Translations under genes and position numbers: made by a program
Notes under the pieces: model-generated
What the model was told of the DNA's origin: nothing
The model's database searches: none
What the model saw: only the letters and a program-made list of their open reading frames with translations
From: Alphaproteobacteria bacterium
Lineage (GTDB): Bacteria > Pseudomonadota > Alphaproteobacteria > UBA828
DNA length: 9,778 bases
Direction of reading: 5' to 3'
Assembly: GCA_018668475.1 (NCBI GenBank)
Contig: JABJCZ010000192.1
Location: 1-9,778 of the forward strand
In this document: piece after piece, positions 7,385-9,778 of the stretch
Position numbering within the stretch: the stretch's first letter is position 1
How the letters are laid out: each line of letters begins with the position of its first letter

Positions 7385-7407
7385 CCGGGTGAGTTGATGC
7401 CACCCGG
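7385..7407. repeat. Inverted repeat CCGGGTG-N9-CACCCGG
   Basis: Perfect 7-bp arms (7385-7391 and 7401-7407) around a 9-nt centre, roughly 80 bp upstream of the regulator start. It is not followed by a T-run on either strand, so a Rho-independent terminator is unlikely. It may be an operator for a different regulator or a structured part of the regulator-rmlBA leader. Confidence 0.5.
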
Positions 7408-7414
7408 CTAGTCC

Positions 7415-7443
7415 TTGCGAAAAATGCAGCGAAACAGTAAAAA
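7415..7443 (+). promoter_or_regulatory. Candidate promoter for the PEP mutase-ppd operon
   Basis: TTGCGA (7415-7420) and TAAAAA (7438-7443) are separated by exactly 17 bp and each matches 4 of 6 consensus positions for a housekeeping sigma-70-type promoter. Transcription would start near 7450, placing both palindromes just downstream, a position suited to repression, and leaving a leader of about 260 nt before the ATG. This rests on pattern matching only; other weak hexamers exist in the same AT-rich block. Confidence 0.3.
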
Positions 7444-7470
7444 ACGCCCGAATCGCATGAGCTTATGGCT

Positions 7471-7500
7471 CTATCGTTCACAAACTGAACATAGGGTCAA
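7471..7500 (-). promoter_or_regulatory. Possible promoter for the regulator-rmlBA operon
   Basis: On the minus strand TTGACC (7500-7495) is a good -35 match (5/6). The -10 partner is poor: GATAGA (7475 downwards, about 19 bp away) matches 3/6 and the spacing is long. If real, palindrome 1 (7476-7490) would lie between the two elements, giving direct autorepression. Offered as a weak candidate only. Confidence 0.2.
7476..7490 (+). promoter_or_regulatory. Operator-like palindrome 1 (GTTCACAAACTGAAC)
   Basis: Perfect 5-bp arms GTTCA and TGAAC around a 5-bp centre. Flanking CTAT (7471-7474) and ATAG (7491-7494) extend the symmetry with a single unmatched base. The reverse complement of palindrome 2 differs at one position out of 15. 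Size and symmetry suit a dimeric winged-HTH protein, and the adjacent MarR-type regulator is the obvious candidate. The binding assignment is inference. Confidence 0.65.
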
Positions 7501-7507
7501 GCGAAAC

Positions 7508-7522
7508 GTTCAATTTGTGAAC
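7508..7522 (-). promoter_or_regulatory. Operator-like palindrome 2 (GTTCACAAATTGAAC on the minus strand)
   Basis: On the plus strand this reads GTTCAATTTGTGAAC, with perfect arms that extend to 6 bp (CGTTCA and TGAACG, 7507-7523). It is the same element as palindrome 1 in the opposite orientation, 14 of 15 bases identical, with the asymmetric CAAAY centre conserved. Centre-to-centre distance is 32 bp, about three turns of B-DNA, so two dimers would sit on the same face. Confidence 0.65.
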
Positions 7523-7559
7523 GCTCCTCGCTTCAAACGAATGAATGCGATGCATTGCG

Positions 7560-7615
7560 GCGGCGCCTTGAGGACTTTTCCCTCACCATCATCAAACGTG
7601 TTAGTGTGGCGCCGC
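7560..7615 (+). repeat. Leader stem GCGGCGCC / GGCGCCGC enclosing a small hairpin
   Basis: GCGGCGCC (7560-7567) is the exact reverse complement of GGCGCCGC (7608-7615), enclosing 40 nt. Inside it, TGAGG (7569-7573) pairs with CCTCA (7581-7585) over a 7-nt loop. The outer stem is GC-only and would be stable in RNA. It shares one base with the next hairpin, so the two can nearly stack. Function unknown. Confidence 0.45.
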
Positions 7616-7642
7616 TTCGGAAGACGACCCTGTCTTCCGAAG
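7615..7642 (+). repeat. Perfect 11-bp stem-loop in the PEP mutase leader
   Basis: CTTCGGAAGAC (7615-7625) is followed after GACCCT by its exact reverse complement GTCTTCCGAAG (7632-7642). It ends 66 nt before the mutase ATG. No T-run follows at once, so it is not a simple terminator, but TTTT occurs at 7661-7664 after a second CGACCC-GTCTT copy that could pair with the same upstream arm. It may be an RNA leader element, a protein-binding palindrome or an RNA processing site. Confidence 0.55.
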
Positions 7643-7708
7643 ATAGAGGTCGACCCCGTCTTTTGTAGATTGGCAGGTCACGGGCCTCAAACAGAACGGA
7701 ACCAACAT

Positions 7709-9385
7709 ATGACGACAACTATCGGGCGCAATAGCCAGAGCCCCCAGACGCGCGCAAACGCAGAAGCGCCCACCAAATCAGCGCGTTTGAAGCAGATGCT
7801 GCTGGCGCCGGAGCTTGCGTTCATCATGGAGGCCCACAACGGGCTGTCGGCCAAAATTGTCGAGGAAGCTGGCTTTAGCGGTATCTGGGCTTCGGGCCTC
7901 GCCATGTCCGCCGCTCTGGGCGTGCGCGACAACAATGAGGCGTCATGGACCCAGGTGTTGGAGCAGCTGGAGTTTATGGCAGACGCGACCGGCATTCCGA
8001 TTCTCGTGGATGGCGACACCGGCTACGGCAACTTCAATAATGTGCGCCGACTGGTGGCCAAGCTTTGCCAGCGCGGCATTGCCGGAGTCTGCATCGAGGA
8101 CAAGCTGTTTCCAAAAACCAACTCGTTTATCGGCGAGGGTCAGCCGCTAGCCGACATCGACGAATTTTGTGGGCGCATCAAGGCCGGCAAGGACACCCAG
8201 ACTGACCCTGATTTTTGTCTGGTTGCGCGGGTCGAGGCCTTGATTTCCGGCTGGTCCATGGAGGAAGCGTTGCGACGCGCCGAGGCCTACCACGAGGCTG
8301 GTGCCGACGCGATTCTCATCCACTCAAAAAAGTCTGACGCCGACGAGATTGTTGAATTTGCCAACAAGTGGGGTGGCAAAGCTCCAGTGGTGATCGTGCC
8401 CACCATGTATTACCGCACGCCGACGGACGCTTTTCGGGAGGCCGCCATATCGCTGATTATCTGGGCAAACCACAACATGCGGGCCTCTATTTCAGCCATG
8501 CGCGAGACCAGCCAGCGCATTATGGCGGACCAGTCACTTGTTGGCATTGAAGACAACGTCGTAAGCGTCAAGGACGTGTTTTCACTGGTCGGGCAGAACG
8601 AACTTGCCGCCGCCGAGCGGCGCTACTTCACCGCGCCCGACGCCGGCACTAAGGCCATTGTCCTCGCCGCCAGCCAAGGCTCCAAGCTTGGGCCGCTGAC
8701 TGCCGAGCGCCCAAAGTGCATGGTCGACGTTCGCGGCCAGCCACTGCTCAAGCGACTTGTCTCCACACTAAACGGCAGCGGCGTCAATGATGTTTCAGTA
8801 ATTTGCGGGTACAAGCCGGATACGGTTGACCTCCCCCGGATCGAGAAAATTGACAACCCGGAATTTGAAAACACGGGCGAAGCGGCATCGCTCGCCTGTG
8901 CAGCCGACAAACTTGAAGGCCCATGCCTGCTGTCCTACGGCGACATTCTGTTCCGGCCCTATATTCTTGACGCACTCTTGAGTACCGACGGCGATATCGT
9001 CTGTGCCGTTGACGCTCGCTGGCAAGGTGCCGGCCACCGCGACCCTGACCGCGCCATCGATGCCGTACAATGCACCGAGCGCTTTACCGGCAGCTACCTG
9101 GAAGAAGACACCGTCGCGATAACCGGTTTCGACAACAGTCCGTCGGATACACGAATTGACGGCGAATTTATTGGCCTCATCAAGTTGAGCGGCCCGGGCG
9201 CAACGCTGGTGCGCAATGAGCTGGACGTCATGCGAGAGGACGGCACCCTCGCCACCGCCGACCTGCCCATGCTCCTGCAGCGGCTTGTGGACAAAGGCGT
9301 CGCCGTATCGGCGCTTTATGTGACAGGGCACTGGCTCGACGTCGACGATGCGCTGGACCTCGCCCGCATGCGCAACATGGTGTGA
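7709..9385 (+). CDS. Phosphoenolpyruvate mutase fused to a nucleotidyltransferase
   Basis: A 558-residue two-domain enzyme at the entry of phosphonate biosynthesis. Residues about 25-300 are PEP mutase (isocitrate lyase/PEP mutase superfamily), which isomerises PEP to phosphonopyruvate: [19 protein letters not shown] at 38-56, GIWASGL at 58-64, [10 protein letters not shown] at 100-109 (metal-binding Asp pair), the diagnostic [10 protein letters not shown] at 130-139 and ARVEAL at 173-178. Residues about 314-558 are a LicC/RmlA-like nucleotidyltransferase: [17 protein letters not shown] at 315-331, [18 protein letters not shown] at 334-351, NTGEAASL at 388-395, SYGDILF at 409-415 (metal Asp) and HWLDVDD at 541-547. 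In the family such fused domains activate a phosphonate as its CMP ester for transfer to a glycan or lipid. The ATG at 7709 gives a 22-residue tail before homology and has GGA about 10 nt upstream. ppd follows after 21 bp. The nucleotide and phosphonate substrates cannot be read from sequence alone. Confidence 0.94.
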   Translation: MTTTIGRNSQSPQTRANAEAPTKSARLKQMLLAPELAFIMEAHNGLSAKIVEEAGFSGIWASGLAMSAALGVRDNNEASWTQVLEQLEFMADATGIPILVDGDTGYGNFNNVRRLVAKLCQRGIAGVCIEDKLFPKTNSFIGEGQPLADIDEFCGRIKAGKDTQTDPDFCLVARVEALISGWSMEEALRRAEAYHEAGADAILIHSKKSDADEIVEFANKWGGKAPVVIVPTMYYRTPTDAFREAAISLIIWANHNMRASISAMRETSQRIMADQSLVGIEDNVVSVKDVFSLVGQNELAAAERRYFTAPDAGTKAIVLAASQGSKLGPLTAERPKCMVDVRGQPLLKRLVSTLNGSGVNDVSVICGYKPDTVDLPRIEKIDNPEFENTGEAASLACAADKLEGPCLLSYGDILFRPYILDALLSTDGDIVCAVDARWQGAGHRDPDRAIDAVQCTERFTGSYLEEDTVAITGFDNSPSDTRIDGEFIGLIKLSGPGATLVRNELDVMREDGTLATADLPMLLQRLVDKGVAVSALYVTGHWLDVDDALDLARMRNMV

Positions 9386-9406
9386 CCCGATTATCAGGCC
9401 AGCGTT

Positions 9407-9778
9407 ATGATACCTGCTGATACATTTCTGGTGCCGGCCCGCGCGCGTGGATTCGATTTTTACAGCGGTGTCCCGTGTTCGTTTCTGACGCCCGTCATCA
9501 ACCGTGTCATTTCTGATCGGTCGCTGGACTACGTGGGTGCCACCAGTGAAGGCGAGGCCGTAGCAATTGCCGCCGGCGCCTGGCTCGCCGGACGCAAGAC
9601 AGTGGTGATGTGCCAGAATTCCGGGCTCGGCAATACGGTCAATCCACTAACCTCGCTTAACTGGCCGTTCCGGATTCCAACTCTGTTGATCGTGACGTGG
9701 CGCGGCCAGCCTGGCCTCAAGGACGAACCCCAGCATGCATTGATGGGGACCATTACGGCGGGGCTGCTCGATACCATG
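9407..9778 (+). CDS. ppd: Phosphonopyruvate decarboxylase (partial, cut by the right edge)
   Basis: A thiamine-diphosphate enzyme that decarboxylates phosphonopyruvate to phosphonoacetaldehyde, pulling the unfavourable PEP mutase equilibrium forward. Only the first 124 residues are present, out of roughly 370-400 for the family. They show GFDFYSGVPCSFLTPVIN at 15-32 (the FYxGVPCS hallmark), the TPP-region SEGEAVAIAAGAWLAGRK at 47-64, CQNSGLGNTVNPLTSL at 69-84 and TWRGQPGLKDEPQHALMG at 94-111. These distinguish it from ordinary pyruvate decarboxylases; the related sulfopyruvate decarboxylase is the main alternative, and the mutase next door decides for phosphonopyruvate. It sits 21 bp after the mutase fusion on the same strand, so the two are an operon. 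AGG about 11 nt before the ATG is a weak ribosome site. The next enzyme (transaminase, reductase or other) lies outside the window. Confidence 0.95.
   Translation, partial: MIPADTFLVPARARGFDFYSGVPCSFLTPVINRVISDRSLDYVGATSEGEAVAIAAGAWLAGRKTVVMCQNSGLGNTVNPLTSLNWPFRIPTLLIVTWRGQPGLKDEPQHALMGTITAGLLDTM

Larger units (their letters stand above)
7308..7708. other. Divergent intergenic control region (401 bp)
   Basis: No gene is supported here. The mutase reading frame happens to stay open back to 7415, but the extra codons encode no recognisable domain and cover palindromes and hairpins, so this is read as control region and 5' leader. Contents in order: an AATTTGTGA half-site-like match (7328-7336), a 7-bp inverted repeat (7385-7407), a possible plus-strand promoter (7415-7443), two 15-bp palindromes (7476-7490 and 7508-7522), then the mutase leader with three nested or adjacent stem-loops (7560-7642) and a near-exact 12-nt direct repeat (7625-7636 and 7651-7662). 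The block around the palindromes is visibly more AT-rich than the flanking genes. Confidence 0.8.

Noticed and set aside
7415..7708. In-frame extension of the PEP mutase by 98 codons from a TTG start
   Set aside because: The added residues match no part of the family, the region carries the palindromes and hairpins, and the ATG at 7709 places PEP mutase homology at the expected N-terminus.
9407..9778. Sulfopyruvate decarboxylase (ComDE type) instead of phosphonopyruvate decarboxylase, given the nearby sulfate genes
   Set aside because: The adjacent PEP mutase supplies phosphonopyruvate, and the FYSGVPCS and DEPQH motifs fit Ppd; no other coenzyme M or sulfolactate genes are seen.

Overview
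The window reads as part of a surface-glycan (exopolysaccharide, O-antigen or glycolipid) locus of a moderately GC-rich Gram-negative bacterium. The protein styles (RmlA/RmlB, an EPS-type MarR regulator, DUF924) would suit an alphaproteobacterium, perhaps marine. That placement is an impression from family resemblance and was not tested. No rRNA, tRNA, transposase, CRISPR array or phage gene was seen.

Left part, minus strand (1-3518): a DUF924 gene, then cysC (APS kinase), sat (ATP sulfurylase) and a divergent pyruvate kinase that runs off the left edge. cysC and sat overlap by 4 bp (GTGA), and sat is 3 bp from the pyruvate kinase gene, so these three look like one translationally coupled unit. 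CysC and Sat make PAPS, the sulfate donor for sulfotransferases. The kinase-like protein could recycle ADP or draw on the PEP pool, but its role is unknown.

Middle: one plus-strand SDR nucleotide-sugar 4,6-dehydratase of LegB type (3563-4600) faces a minus-strand operon (7307 down to 4633). That operon encodes a winged-HTH regulator with a fused Rossmann-like domain, rmlB and rmlA. The two Rml enzymes make dTDP-4-keto-6-deoxyglucose. rmlC and rmlD are not in the window, so the final sugar is undecided.

Right part, plus strand (7709-9778): a fused PEP mutase-nucleotidyltransferase followed by phosphonopyruvate decarboxylase, cut by the right edge. This is the committed start of a phosphonate pathway (PEP to phosphonopyruvate to phosphonoacetaldehyde). 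The fused nucleotidyltransferase domain suggests that a phosphonate end product is activated as a nucleotide ester (probably CMP) for transfer to a glycan or lipid.

The 401-bp divergent gap between the regulator and the PEP mutase is the control region. It carries two nearly identical 15-bp palindromes in opposite orientation, centres 32 bp apart (about three helical turns), plus several inverted repeats in the mutase leader. A working model, which is inference, is that the regulator binds these palindromes and controls both its own rml operon and the phosphonate genes. The locus would then make a deoxysugar-containing surface polymer decorated with phosphonate and possibly sulfate.
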